DNA of 64,000 nucleotides from positions 1,426,001-1,490,000 of the forward strand of contig NZ_CP110341.1 in NCBI RefSeq assembly GCF_026013965.1, given 5' to 3'. Made by a program: the position numbers and the translations under genes. A model generated the notes under the pieces. That model was given only the letters and a program-made list of their open reading frames with translations. It had not been told where the DNA came from and did no database searches. Below are positions 44,110-54,812 of the stretch, piece by piece (position 1 is the stretch's first letter; the number at the start of each line of letters is the position of its first letter). The DNA comes from Brevibacterium sp. JSBI002 (lineage in GTDB: Bacteria > Actinomycetota > Actinomycetes > Actinomycetales > Brevibacteriaceae).

Positions 44110-45189
44110 ATGGACGATCGCCACATGCCACGCACACAGTGGTCCGGCCAAGTGGATGAAGGCGACCGCCCGGCATCGCCCGTAGGCCGAATTGCCGTTG
44201 GGATCATCCTCAATCCCACACATCCAGCGACCCAGCGGGCGTATGCCGAGCTCGTGCCGCAGCTGCGCACAGCCGGCGCCCACTACCGAAGCATGACCAC
44301 GAGCGTCGAACGTTCCGGTCGGTGGCAAGCCGAACAGCTCATCGACTGGGGCGCCGACACCGTCATCGTCCTCGGCGGGGACGGCACCATTCGAGCGACA
44401 GCCCCGGTGCTCGCCGAGGCGGACATCCTGACCTTCCTCGTCCCGACCGGGACCGCGAACGTGCTCAGCCGCCATATCGGTCTCCGAACGACCCGACACG
44501 CCATCGACCATTGCAAGCGCACGATCGCCTCGGCCATCCGTGACGGCGATCCGCCGAACCTCCGGAACGTTCCGATCAATACTGCGGAGTACCAGACGGC
44601 CGACGGCGCTCGACATCGCACCGAGTTCATCAGTCTCGCAGGCATCGGGGGAGGCGCCCGGGCCGTCGCCCACCACCCTGCCTCGCTCGGGCTGCTCGGC
44701 TACGCCTGGGGAGCCGCGCAGGCCCTCTTCGCCGCGGACTTCACCGCGAGTACGGACTTCACCGCGAGTACGGACTTCGCCGCGAGTACGGACTTCGCCG
44801 CGAGAACAGGGGAGACCTTGAGCACCGAGGGAACCGCTTCGGCGCCGGTGTGGTCGGTGATGGCGTCGAAGGTCGCTCGTCCTGCAGGGCCCATCGCTGT
44901 GTTCCCCGAGGCGCACATCGATGCCCAGACCTTCTCCATGCTCACCGTCGGTCCATTCCCGCACTCGCCCATGGCGCGGTGCCGAGCCTGGGCAGGAATC
45001 GCTGCGGCATGCCTGCAGAGCAGACCGGATGTCCACCCGCTCATGAACTATCGGCGCACGACCGAGACGACGGTCACCGTCGAGTCACCGGTACCGGCAC
45101 AACTCGACGGAGACCTCATCGGCGACTGCCTGGAGCTGCGGGTGAGCGCCGGTGAGAAGACACTGCGGGTATCAGCGCCGGCGTCGTGA
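44110..45189 (+). CDS. Diacylglycerol/lipid kinase family protein
   Basis: A 359-residue DAGK-catalytic-domain protein. The nucleotide loop VIVLGGDGTIRATAPVL includes G89-G90-D91-G92-T93, followed by FLVPTGTANVLSRHIG. A central region holds a four-unit six-residue repeat (about 210-233), likely a loop between the two domains. The C-terminal part (QLDGDLIGDCLELRVS) fits the second domain. The lipid substrate is unknown. The N-terminal 25 residues are poorly conserved and the true start could be later. Its 3' end overlaps the convergent HerA-like gene by 18 bp. Confidence 0.82.
   Translation: MDDRHMPRTQWSGQVDEGDRPASPVGRIAVGIILNPTHPATQRAYAELVPQLRTAGAHYRSMTTSVERSGRWQAEQLIDWGADTVIVLGGDGTIRATAPVLAEADILTFLVPTGTANVLSRHIGLRTTRHAIDHCKRTIASAIRDGDPPNLRNVPINTAEYQTADGARHRTEFISLAGIGGGARAVAHHPASLGLLGYAWGAAQALFAADFTASTDFTASTDFAASTDFAARTGETLSTEGTASAPVWSVMASKVARPAGPIAVFPEAHIDAQTFSMLTVGPFPHSPMARCRAWAGIAAACLQSRPDVHPLMNYRRTTETTVTVESPVPAQLDGDLIGDCLELRVSAGEKTLRVSAPAS
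44737..44808 (+). repeat. Four tandem copies of an 18-bp unit in the lipid kinase gene
   Basis: Units start at 44737, 44755, 44773 and 44791 and encode DFTAST-like hexapeptides. Units 1-2 are identical; unit 3 changes one base and unit 4 three more. The unit length keeps the frame, so copy changes would lengthen or shorten a loop. Confidence 0.92.
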
Positions 45190-46773
45190 GGTGCCGAAGA
45201 TTCCGCGTGCGATCTCGCGTGCCGCGGTCCTTGTGAACTGTTTGAACGCCGAGGACTTCACGACCTGGGAAAACAGGTTCTCGTCGTCCTTCTTCGCCGG
45301 CTTCTTCACGGAGCCGCCGGACTCCTCCGGGAAATCGATCTTGTCCGCTGAGGCGTCGCGACCCTGACTCTCGGCGGGCGCATCGGCAGGAGCTGACTTC
45401 TGTTCCTCGGCGTGAGCTTCTGACCCGCCTTCGAGGCGCTTGGCGAGGATCTCGCGGGCAGATTCGTCGTCGATCGCGGTGCCGTACTTCTCATGCTGGG
45501 GCGAAGCCGCCACAGCCGCTTTGATCTCGTCCTCGCTCATCGGCCCCATCTTCGACTCAGGAGCCCGCATCCGCGTCGGTGCCACCGGGGTCGGAGCACC
45601 ATCGGGGTCCATGACGGTGACCACGGCTTCGCCGATGCCGAGTGACGTGAGCATCTCTTCGAGGTCGTAGTCGGACTTCGGGAAGGTCTGCACGGTTGCC
45701 TTGAGCGCCTTCGCGTCGTTGGGTGTATGTGCCCGCAGCTGGTGCTGAATGCGCGAACCCAACTGTGCGAGCACATCCTCGGGAACATCCTTCGGCGTCT
45801 GCGTGACGAAGAAGATGCCGACACCCTTCGAGCGGATGAGCCGAACCGTCTGCGTCACCGACTGGAGGAAGGCCTTCGACGCGCCGGCGAAGAGCAGGTG
45901 GGCTTCGTCGAAGAAGAACACAAGCGAGGGCTTGTCCGGGTCGCCGACCTCAGGCAGGTCCTGAAACAGGTCGGCCAGCAGCCACATGAGGAACGTGGAG
46001 AACAGGGCCGGCGACTGGCTGAGTTTCTGCAGTTCGAGGACAGAGACGATTCCGGCACCGTTGTCGTCGGTGCGCAGCAGATCAGCGGTGTCGAACTCCG
46101 GCTCGCCGAAGAACACGTCGCCGCCCTGGGCGGCGAGTTCGGAGATCTTGCGCAGGATGACGCCGACTGTGGCCTTCGATGCTCCGCCGATGCCTTCGAG
46201 ATCGGCTTTTCCCTCGTCGGAGGTGAGGAAGGTGAGCACGGCCTTGAGATCGGAGAGGTCGAGCAATGCCAGCCCTGCTTGATCGGCATAGTGGAAGACG
46301 AGAGAGAGGACGGAATCCTGAGTGTCGTTGAGTTCGAGCACCTTTGCCAGCAGGATCGGCCCGAACGAGGTCACGGTCGCTCGCAGGGGAGTGCCGAGCC
46401 CCGAATCACCGAGAGTGTAGAACTCGGTCGGATTGGACCGCGACTGCCAGTCTTGACCGGCGGCATCGAGGCGCTTGCGCAGTTTGTCGGATTCGACTCC
46501 GGCAGCGCCGATGCCCGAGAGATCGCCCTTGATGTCGGAAGCGAACACCGGCACTCCGGCCCGTGACAGCTGCTCAGCGAGCACCTGCAGGGTCACGGTC
46601 TTACCGGTTCCCGTGGCCCCGGCGACGAGGCCGTGCCGATTGAGCATGGACAACGGGATGGAGATCGGAGTCTCCTTCGAGGGTTCTTCACCGTCCAGGG
46701 CGACCCCAAGATCGAGTGTCTCGCCGTCGAAGGTGTATCCGTCCTTGAGTGTCTGCAGCGCCTGCTCAGTCAT
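45172..46773 (-). CDS. HerA-like ATPase (DUF853 family)
   Basis: A 533-residue P-loop ATPase of the HerA/FtsK superfamily. Walker A is GATGTGKT (52-59), Walker B FFFDEAHLLF (about 285-294) and a sensor FFVTQTPKD follows. The C-terminal 100 residues are a charged, low-complexity tail ending in a basic cluster GTSRRRR. The DUF853 branch is usually a stand-alone chromosomal ATPase of unclear role. I see no NurA or Sir2 partner, so it should not be read as a defence system. Last 18 bp overlap the kinase gene. Confidence 0.88.
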   Translation of the reverse strand: MTEQALQTLKDGYTFDGETLDLGVALDGEEPSKETPISIPLSMLNRHGLVAGATGTGKTVTLQVLAEQLSRAGVPVFASDIKGDLSGIGAAGVESDKLRKRLDAAGQDWQSRSNPTEFYTLGDSGLGTPLRATVTSFGPILLAKVLELNDTQDSVLSLVFHYADQAGLALLDLSDLKAVLTFLTSDEGKADLEGIGGASKATVGVILRKISELAAQGGDVFFGEPEFDTADLLRTDDNGAGIVSVLELQKLSQSPALFSTFLMWLLADLFQDLPEVGDPDKPSLVFFFDEAHLLFAGASKAFLQSVTQTVRLIRSKGVGIFFVTQTPKDVPEDVLAQLGSRIQHQLRAHTPNDAKALKATVQTFPKSDYDLEEMLTSLGIGEAVVTVMDPDGAPTPVAPTRMRAPESKMGPMSEDEIKAAVAASPQHEKYGTAIDDESAREILAKRLEGGSEAHAEEQKSAPADAPAESQGRDASADKIDFPEESGGSVKKPAKKDDENLFSQVVKSSAFKQFTRTAAREIARGIFGTSRRRR

Positions 46774-46783
46774 GAGTCAATCT

Positions 46784-47365
46784 TTACACAGCGGCACCGA
46801 GGTGGTGGAGGAATTCTGCATGGATTCGTCCGTCGGTGCCCAATTCCGGGTGGAAGCTGGCACCCCAGACCGAACCCTGCCGGACGAGGACGGGCGTGTC
46901 GTCGTGACGGGCGAGCACTTCGGTGTCGGGTCCGAGATCGAGTATCTGCGGAGCCCGAATGAATGTGCCCTCGACCGGTTCGCCCAGCCCGCGTACGGTC
47001 AGCGGGGTGGTGAAGGACTCGCGCTGTCGACCGTAGGCATTGCGGGCCACGGTGACATCGAGTCCGCCGAGGCGGTCATACCCACCCAGCGAATCGTCGC
47101 TGAGCCGGTCGGCCAGGAGGATGAGTCCGGCACAGGTGCCGAAGACGGGCAGACCGCCGGCCATGCGTCCGCGCAGAGTCGCGAAGAGATCCGTGCCGGC
47201 GGCGAGGCGCACCATGGCCGTGGACTCACCGCCGGGCAGAATGAGCGCATCGAGGTCCGTGAGGTGTTCGGACCTGGTGACCTTGAGGGTGTCGACCCCC
47301 AGGGAGCCGAGCATGAGCAGGTGCTCACGGAAGGCTCCCTGGAGGGAGAGGACGCCGACTCTCAC
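46784..47365 (-). CDS. pdxT: Pyridoxal 5'-phosphate synthase glutaminase subunit
   Basis: Releases ammonia from glutamine and channels it to PdxS. The protein has 193 residues. [11 protein letters not shown] at the start, LPGGESTAM, catalytic Cys78 in [10 protein letters not shown], and the His/Glu pair in SFHPELG. The GTG start overlaps the pdxS stop (GTGA), ensuring coupled translation. Confidence 0.96.
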   Translation of the reverse strand: MRVGVLSLQGAFREHLLMLGSLGVDTLKVTRSEHLTDLDALILPGGESTAMVRLAAGTDLFATLRGRMAGGLPVFGTCAGLILLADRLSDDSLGGYDRLGGLDVTVARNAYGRQRESFTTPLTVRGLGEPVEGTFIRAPQILDLGPDTEVLARHDDTPVLVRQGSVWGASFHPELGTDGRIHAEFLHHLGAAV

Positions 47366-48243
47366 CAGCCGCGCTCGGCCAGGCGGTGCGGTGCGGGGAC
47401 ATCGGCGACGTTGATGCCGACCATCGCATCGCCGAGTCCGCGGGATGCCTCGGCCACGGCCTGCGGGTCATCGAAGTGCGTAGTCGCCTCGACGATGGCT
47501 TTCGCGCGTGCCTCCGGATTGCCGGACTTGAAGATGCCGGAGCCGACGAAGACGCCGTCGGCACCGAGCTGCATCATCATCGCTGCATCTGCAGGGGTGG
47601 CGATGCCGCCGGCGACGAAGGTCGCGACGGGCAGACGACCGAGGCTGGCGACCTGCTTGACCAGGTGGTACGGGGCGGCGATCTCCTTGGCCGCGACGTA
47701 GAGCTCATCTTCGCTCTTCGCTCCCAGCGCACGGATCTCGGAGTTGATGGTGCGCAGGTGGCGCATCGCCTCGGAGACGTCGCCGGTTCCTGCTTCGCCT
47801 TTCGAACGGATCATCGACGCGCCCTCCTGGATACGGCGCAGAGCCTCACCGAGGTTGGTTGCACCACAGACGAACGGCACCTTGAAGACGGACTTGTCGA
47901 TGTGATTGACGTAGTCAGCGGGGGAGAGGACCTCCGATTCGTCGATGTAGTCGACGCCGAGGGTTTCGAGGATCTGAGCCTCGACGAAGTGTCCGATGCG
48001 GGCCTTGGCCATGACCGGGATGGACACGGCGCTGATGATCGAGTCGATGAGGTCGGGATCGCTCATCCGGGCGACTCCACCTTGTGCGCGGATGTCGGCG
48101 GGGACGCGTTCGAGGGCCATGACTGCGGAAGCACCGGCTGCCTCGGCGATGCGTGCCTGTTCTTCGTTGACGACGTCCATGATGACGCCGCCCTTGAGCA
48201 TCTGAGCCAGTCCGGTGTTGAGCAGGGTCTGTGTTTCGGTCAT
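47362..48243 (-). CDS. pdxS: Pyridoxal 5'-phosphate synthase subunit PdxS
   Basis: Builds pyridoxal phosphate from ribose 5-phosphate, glyceraldehyde 3-phosphate and ammonia. The protein has 293 residues. Characteristic segments are [29 protein letters not shown], the lysine K80 in [23 protein letters not shown], and the phosphate loop with [10 protein letters not shown]. Divergent from the pdxR-like regulator across 220 bp that should hold the regulator's sites. No Shine-Dalgarno or leaderless -10 is obvious at the ATG. Confidence 0.97.
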   Translation of the reverse strand: MTETQTLLNTGLAQMLKGGVIMDVVNEEQARIAEAAGASAVMALERVPADIRAQGGVARMSDPDLIDSIISAVSIPVMAKARIGHFVEAQILETLGVDYIDESEVLSPADYVNHIDKSVFKVPFVCGATNLGEALRRIQEGASMIRSKGEAGTGDVSEAMRHLRTINSEIRALGAKSEDELYVAAKEIAAPYHLVKQVASLGRLPVATFVAGGIATPADAAMMMQLGADGVFVGSGIFKSGNPEARAKAIVEATTHFDDPQAVAEASRGLGDAMVGINVADVPAPHRLAERGW

Positions 48244-48451
48244 TGTGGTGTAGATCCATTCACTGTCGCGGAGTCGATCCGGGTCGACACAGGGAGCAGG
48301 ACAAAGCGTTCTCTGTCTGCTGCCAGTGGGTCGGAGGGATCGTGGTTCTTCGGGTGTGAACGGCCGTTCCCGACCAGCCTAAACCGATGAGTGGCTCAAC
48401 GAGAGAGCCAGAAACGTGGAAGAATTTTAGGCCAGACGAACGTGATCGCTC

Positions 48452-48457
48452 TATGAT
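48452..48457 (+). promoter_or_regulatory. -10 element of the MocR regulator gene
   Basis: TATGAT, five of six bases matching TATAAT, exactly 6 bases before the ATG at 48464. Confidence 0.55.
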
Positions 48458-48463
48458 CGAGTC

Positions 48464-49858
48464 ATGGTCACGAAGTCACAGGACGGCACTCAGGCCGAGG
48501 GCATCGCTCTGCCGGTGAACGTCGACAAGGGGCTGTCGACTCCGTTGCCGGATCAGCTCACTCAGGAGCTGCGTCGTCTGATCTCGGACGGGACTCTGCG
48601 GCCGGGGGATGCTGTGCCTTCGAGCCGTCGGTTGGCCAAGCATCTCGGAATCTCTCGCGGCAGTGTGGAGACAGCGTATGCGCAGCTTGCCGTGGAGGGA
48701 TTCCTCATCGCCGCCGAGCGTTCGGCCACGCGGATCAATCCCGACCTGCCCGCCGCCTCGACGACGGTGGGCTCCAAACACCGAGTTCCGGACTCGCCGA
48801 GGCGGCGCCTGCGCAACTATGTCGACCTGCGCCCGGGGTTCGGCGGTGACGATCCTCTGCGCGAACCGGCCTTTCGGCGGGCCTGGAGGGAATCACTCGA
48901 CGTCGACCCGGGTCCGATCGATCCCTTGGGCCAGCCCCGAGCCCGGTGGGCGATTGCCGACTATCTGCGGCTGACTCGTGGGATGGCCGTCGACCCCGAC
49001 GAGATCATCCTCACCAGCGGGTCTCGCGATGGTCTGCGACTGCTGCTGAGCCTCGGCGTCCCCGGATCCATCGCCGTGGAGAATCCCGGTTTCCCGGGTC
49101 TGCGCCAGGCGATGACCGACCAGCAGCTTGTGCCTCTGGACTTGGTCGGCTCCTCGCCGGCACGGGCCGATGTGGCTGCGGCCGTCGTGACACCGAATCA
49201 CCAGTTCCCGCACGGAACACCGATGCCGGTCGATCAGCGTGCCCGCCTGTTGGACTGGGCGGCTCGAGGAAACGTTCTCATCGTCGAGGACGACTACGAC
49301 AGTGAGGCCCGCTTCACTCGCACAGTGCTGCCGACCCTCTTCGACCTCGCGACATCGAGCGGCAGCAGCGCGCAAGTCGTCCACATCGGCACCTTCTCTG
49401 CCCTGCTGACCTCGGCCGTATCGACCGGATACGTCATCGCTCGTGGACCGATCTCGGAGGAGCTCATGAGCCTGCGCGCGGCACTCGGGCCGGCGTATTC
49501 GCCGATTCTGCAGATGGCCATCGCCTCCTACCTCGGCTCCGGTGGGCTGCGTCGTCGCATCTCCCGGGGACGGCGGCGACTCCGGGCCGCCGAGGAGGTC
49601 GTGTCCGAAGTCGGCCCGATCCCCGGGCTGGTCCACGAGGGACGCACACTCGTCATCGAAACGTCTCAGGCGCAGGCCGCAAGCCTGTTGAGGGATCTGG
49701 CCGAGCGCGGCATCCTCGTCGCCTCTTTGGCTCGCGGTTGGGCCGGTGGCGACGAGGTTCGACACGGTCTGGTCATCGCCCATTCGAACGTCGAGGCCCC
49801 TGTGCTGCGAGAGGCCCTGGGAGAGGTGAAGACCCTGTTGAGTAGGATTCAGTCATGA
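48464..49858 (+). CDS. pdxR: MocR/PdxR-family regulator with altered PLP site
   Basis: GntR-type winged helix fused to an aminotransferase-like domain, 464 residues, presumably controlling pdxST in response to pyridoxal phosphate. The DNA-binding part covers about 20-95 (RRLISDGTLRPGDAVPSSRRLA, then GISRGSVETAY split across helices). In the second domain TPNHQFPHG and IVEDDYDSEARF are normal, but the Schiff-base motif, usually GTFSK with an Arg five to eight residues on, reads GTFSALLTSAVSTGY: Ala313 replaces the lysine and the arginine is missing too. PLP could still bind non-covalently, or the sensor has changed. Its stop overlaps the next gene (ATGA). Confidence 0.88.
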   Translation: MVTKSQDGTQAEGIALPVNVDKGLSTPLPDQLTQELRRLISDGTLRPGDAVPSSRRLAKHLGISRGSVETAYAQLAVEGFLIAAERSATRINPDLPAASTTVGSKHRVPDSPRRRLRNYVDLRPGFGGDDPLREPAFRRAWRESLDVDPGPIDPLGQPRARWAIADYLRLTRGMAVDPDEIILTSGSRDGLRLLLSLGVPGSIAVENPGFPGLRQAMTDQQLVPLDLVGSSPARADVAAAVVTPNHQFPHGTPMPVDQRARLLDWAARGNVLIVEDDYDSEARFTRTVLPTLFDLATSSGSSAQVVHIGTFSALLTSAVSTGYVIARGPISEELMSLRAALGPAYSPILQMAIASYLGSGGLRRRISRGRRRLRAAEEVVSEVGPIPGLVHEGRTLVIETSQAQAASLLRDLAERGILVASLARGWAGGDEVRHGLVIAHSNVEAPVLREALGEVKTLLSRIQS

Positions 49859-50244
49859 GGAATTCCGGATTTGCAGTCGACGGCATCATCAAGCTGCTGC
49901 TGGCCGTGGTCGGCTTCATCTTCATCGGCGGGCTCGAGGACTTCTTCCTCGCCCCACGCTGGTTGGTCGTCACCGCACTGGTGCTGCTCTTCCTCAGCGC
50001 CGCTACCCAGATCTCCTATGTCGTGACCAAGGGGGAGAAGCGCTACCTGAAGTTCCCGATGGTCTTCGACGCACTCCTCATCGTCGCGGTCGTCGTCGGC
50101 CTCATCCTCGCGGCTGCGAGCAACCCTGCTGGCGCCTGGATCCTCTTCGGGCTGGTCGGTGTGGGCTCGTTGGGCATCGCCGTGGTCTTCACGACGGGTG
50201 AGAACGGTCCGTCCTTCAGCGAAGACGAGCCGCAGAACCCCTGA
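49855..50244 (+). CDS. Small membrane protein of unknown function
   Basis: A 129-residue protein with four predicted membrane helices (about 8-28, 33-52, 68-86, 92-110) and a short acidic C-terminus (FSEDEPQNP). It overlaps the pdxR-like stop codon, so it is co-expressed with the regulator. I do not recognise the family, and a link to vitamin B6 is only suggested by position. Confidence 0.68.
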   Translation: MRNSGFAVDGIIKLLLAVVGFIFIGGLEDFFLAPRWLVVTALVLLFLSAATQISYVVTKGEKRYLKFPMVFDALLIVAVVVGLILAAASNPAGAWILFGLVGVGSLGIAVVFTTGENGPSFSEDEPQNP

Positions 50245-50340
50245 CCCCTGTCGTACGCGCCCTGACTCTTCGCAGAGCCGCCCGAAGGCCCTAACCCTTC
50301 GAGGCCTCCTCACGGAAGCTGCTGTGACTGCTGACCTTTC

Positions 50341-50408
50341 GTCGTTCAAGGCGAACAGCGGATATGTGGTCGTGTGCGGTCACATATCCGCTGCAGCGGT
50401 TGAACGAC
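50341..50408. repeat. 68-bp nested inverted repeat between convergent genes
   Basis: Outer arms 50341-50349 and 50400-50408 (9 bp, exact) enclose inner arms 50356-50368 and 50381-50393 (13 bp, exact) around a 12-base loop. It lies between the convergent membrane-protein and phosphopantetheinyl-transferase genes. Likely a bidirectional terminator or a small palindromic repeat; it has the same overall length as the element at 1725. Confidence 0.75.
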
Positions 50409-50481
50409 ACAAAGCTGGCTGCGCGAAGGGTCGACAAACGCGGCAGCGCTTGATCGAGGCGGGGTCAGCAGACTGGTACGC

Positions 50482-51126
50482 TCAGCGGTTGAAGGCGATG
50501 GCCGCGATATGACCGTCGGGAATGCCGACCTCGAGATCGTGGATGTCGACATCCGGATGCGGTGAGTTCGGTTCCGGCCCGGCGCCGATGTAGTCGAGTC
50601 CGGGATCGCGAGCCAGGCCCGTGCTCAACGCCTTGAGAAAAGCTTCTGTGCGCGCCCACACGCGGACGAAGCCGGCAGCGAAGTCGTCATCGGGAAGCTC
50701 CTCGATCTCTGCTCGTTCCCTTTCATGGAGCAACCGCATCGCCTCGAGGGCGACATCGCGTTCGGGGATCGCTTCGATGTCGAGTCCGAGCGGGTCGTCG
50801 GAGACGGCGACGAGGACAAGGCGACGAGACCTCGACACGGAGAATTCGCACTCGTCGTGACGTGGTTTGCCCGCCGAATCGAGGCGGATCTCGATCGCAG
50901 CGGGATCCTGACCCAGGTGCGCCCCGAGCACATGGCGGAGGACGACACGGCCTGCCGACCAGGTGGAGGCCGCCTCGGCGTCGAACTCCTTCGCATAGTT
51001 GCGTTCCTGCTCGGTGAGCACGGAATCGTCCTCCCGCGCCCACGCCGCTTCGGCCGAGGTATCGGCGAGGACGAGGGTGACGGGAAGTTCGGTGGGCAGT
51101 TCGGTGAAGCTGGGGTGGTGCGCCAT
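50482..51126 (-). CDS. 4'-phosphopantetheinyl transferase (Sfp type)
   Basis: Attaches phosphopantetheine from coenzyme A to carrier proteins of fatty acid, polyketide or peptide synthases. The protein has 214 residues. Magnesium ligands are Asp116 and Glu118 in GLDIEAI, and the second motif is W157 with E161 and K165 in WARTEAFLKAL. The N-terminal RVVLRHVLGAHLG and DSAGKPRH segments are normal. It follows the LapA-domain gene by 3 bp. No synthase genes are in the window, so its targets lie elsewhere. Confidence 0.88.
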   Translation of the reverse strand: MAHHPSFTELPTELPVTLVLADTSAEAAWAREDDSVLTEQERNYAKEFDAEAASTWSAGRVVLRHVLGAHLGQDPAAIEIRLDSAGKPRHDECEFSVSRSRRLVLVAVSDDPLGLDIEAIPERDVALEAMRLLHERERAEIEELPDDDFAAGFVRVWARTEAFLKALSTGLARDPGLDYIGAGPEPNSPHPDVDIHDLEVGIPDGHIAAIAFNR

Positions 51127-51129
51127 CGA

Positions 51130-51588
51130 TCAGCGGCCCAGGGCCTTGTTGATCTTCTTCAGTTTGCGGCCCAGCACGAAGATCCGCACCGAACCGATGA
51201 TTCCAGCAATGAGGATGCCGCCGATTGCGGCGAAGAGCATCGCCACACCCAGGGGCAGTTCGAACTGCCAGCCGAAGTACTTGAACTCGGCCGGAACATT
51301 GTTCTGCAGAATGAAGATGAGCAGCAGGACGACGATGAGGGCGCCGAGGATGAGGGAGCCCCACATTCCCGCCGACATTCCGGATCCGGCCTTCGTCGAC
51401 GGCAGCTCACCAGTGTGTCCCGTCGGAGGCTGAGTCTGCTCACGCTGCTCGTGCGGGGGAATCTCCCGGGTCTTGTCCACCGCAGCTGTCTCGCCCGTCG
51501 CGGGAGTATCGCTGCCGAGGACTGAATCGGTTTCGGCCAGGAGCTCTTCGGGCGTCTGCGAATCGCCACGCGGGTCTTGAGTGCTCAT
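51130..51588 (-). CDS. LapA-domain (DUF1049) membrane protein
   Basis: A 152-residue protein: a disordered N-terminal half rich in Thr, Glu and Pro, then the LapA domain with two helices (about 75-97 and 110-133) joined by NNVPAEFKYFGWQFELPLG, and a basic tail RKLKKINKALGR. In actinobacteria the function of this family is unknown. It heads a two-gene operon with the phosphopantetheinyl transferase. TATGAT lies exactly 6 bases before the ATG. Confidence 0.82.
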   Translation of the reverse strand: MSTQDPRGDSQTPEELLAETDSVLGSDTPATGETAAVDKTREIPPHEQREQTQPPTGHTGELPSTKAGSGMSAGMWGSLILGALIVVLLLIFILQNNVPAEFKYFGWQFELPLGVAMLFAAIGGILIAGIIGSVRIFVLGRKLKKINKALGR

Positions 51589-51594
51589 GCGCCC

Positions 51595-51600
51595 ATCATA
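51595..51600 (-). promoter_or_regulatory. -10 element of the LapA-domain gene
   Basis: TATGAT on the minus strand, exactly 6 bases before the ATG at 51588; predicts a leaderless mRNA. Confidence 0.55.
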
Positions 51601-51632
51601 TCTGCTGATGGGCGCATGAGGCGGGTTTGCAG

Positions 51633-51665
51633 AAAGAGTCCCGGCAGCGGCTGCCGGGACTCTTT
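51633..51665 (-). terminator. Hairpin terminator after icd
   Basis: Perfect 15-bp stem (51633-51647 with 51651-51665) around a 3-base loop, starting 23 bases past the icd stop. On the minus strand it ends in TTT. Confidence 0.88.
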
Positions 51666-51688
51666 CATCAGGGGTGTCGATCAGTTGA

Positions 51689-54010
<2,322 letters not shown>

Positions 54011-54074
54011 TCACATCCCCAGGTGGCACCCGGTAGTCTTCTGTGTCGGCACGGACAACAGAAAGAGGACGACA

Positions 54075-54716
54075 GTGGCCAAACTCTACTTCCGGTACGG
54101 GGCGATGAATTCCGGCAAGTCGACCGCTCTTCTGCAGGCGGCCTTCAACTACGAGGAACGCGGCCAGCGCGTTCTGCTGGCCAAGCCGCTGATCGACACC
54201 AAAGGCGCATCGCAGATCGTGTCCCGATTGGGCGTCACCCGTGAGGTCGACTTCGTCATCCCCGCCGACGGTGACGTGGAGCGGATCTATGCCGAACATG
54301 CCGACTACGTCGACCACGATGCCCTCATCGAATCCATCGACGCCCCGAAGATCCCGGTCGCGTGCCTGCTCATCGACGAAGCGCAGTTCCTCAACCCCGT
54401 CCAAGTGGATTCGCTCATGCGGATCGCCACCACCGCCTCGGTGCCGGTGATGTGCTACGGAATCCGCACAGACTTCCAGACGAAGGCATTCCCCGGTTCA
54501 GCGCGACTGCTCGAGATCGCCCACACCCTCGAGGAACTCAAGACGATCTGCCGCTGCGGCCGCAAGGCGATGTTCAACGGCCGCCTCGTCGACGGAGCGT
54601 TCATCTTCGACGGCGATCAGGTCGCCATCGACGGCAATTCCGTGACCTATGAGTCACTGTGCCCGAGCTGTTATCTCGAGTACTCCGGCGGTAGGCTGTC
54701 AACGACAGACTCCTGA
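54075..54716 (+). CDS. tdk: Thymidine kinase, type II (second, distinct subfamily)
   Basis: A complete 213-residue thymidine kinase. The P-loop GAMNSGKST is at 9-17, LLIDEAQFL at about 101-109, the lasso region includes CYGIRTDFQTKAFPGS, the zinc ligands are CRCG (about 160) and SLCPSCY near the C-terminus. The YESLCPSCY ending differs from the YVARCRQHF ending of the partial enzyme at the left edge, so the two belong to different branches. The GTG at 54075 follows AGAGGA. A TAGTCT hexamer lies further upstream, so this gene has a leader. Confidence 0.92.
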   Translation: MAKLYFRYGAMNSGKSTALLQAAFNYEERGQRVLLAKPLIDTKGASQIVSRLGVTREVDFVIPADGDVERIYAEHADYVDHDALIESIDAPKIPVACLLIDEAQFLNPVQVDSLMRIATTASVPVMCYGIRTDFQTKAFPGSARLLEIAHTLEELKTICRCGRKAMFNGRLVDGAFIFDGDQVAIDGNSVTYESLCPSCYLEYSGGRLSTTDS

Positions 54717-54812
54717 CCGATCCCGACACAGCTTCCCCGTCGAATCCAGCTCATCGACGACCGTCGTATCCAGCCGAAATCCGTTCGCACTTTCAGTTCT
54801 CAAGGAGCCTCC

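Noticed and set aside
44737..44808. Tandem repeats considered as a CRISPR array
   Set aside because: The units are contiguous with no spacers, and they sit inside a coding frame.
43471..45036. Long minus-strand frame across the AlkZ-like and lipid kinase genes
   Set aside because: It spans two unrelated real genes and includes the 18-bp repeat in antisense; no domain is recognisable.
45172..46773. HerA-like ATPase as part of an anti-phage defence system
   Set aside because: It belongs to the DUF853 branch and has no nuclease, Sir2 or other defence partner; its neighbours are housekeeping genes.
48244..48463. Specific PdxR binding sites between pdxS and the regulator
   Set aside because: I could not find convincing direct or inverted repeats, so no site is annotated although one is expected.
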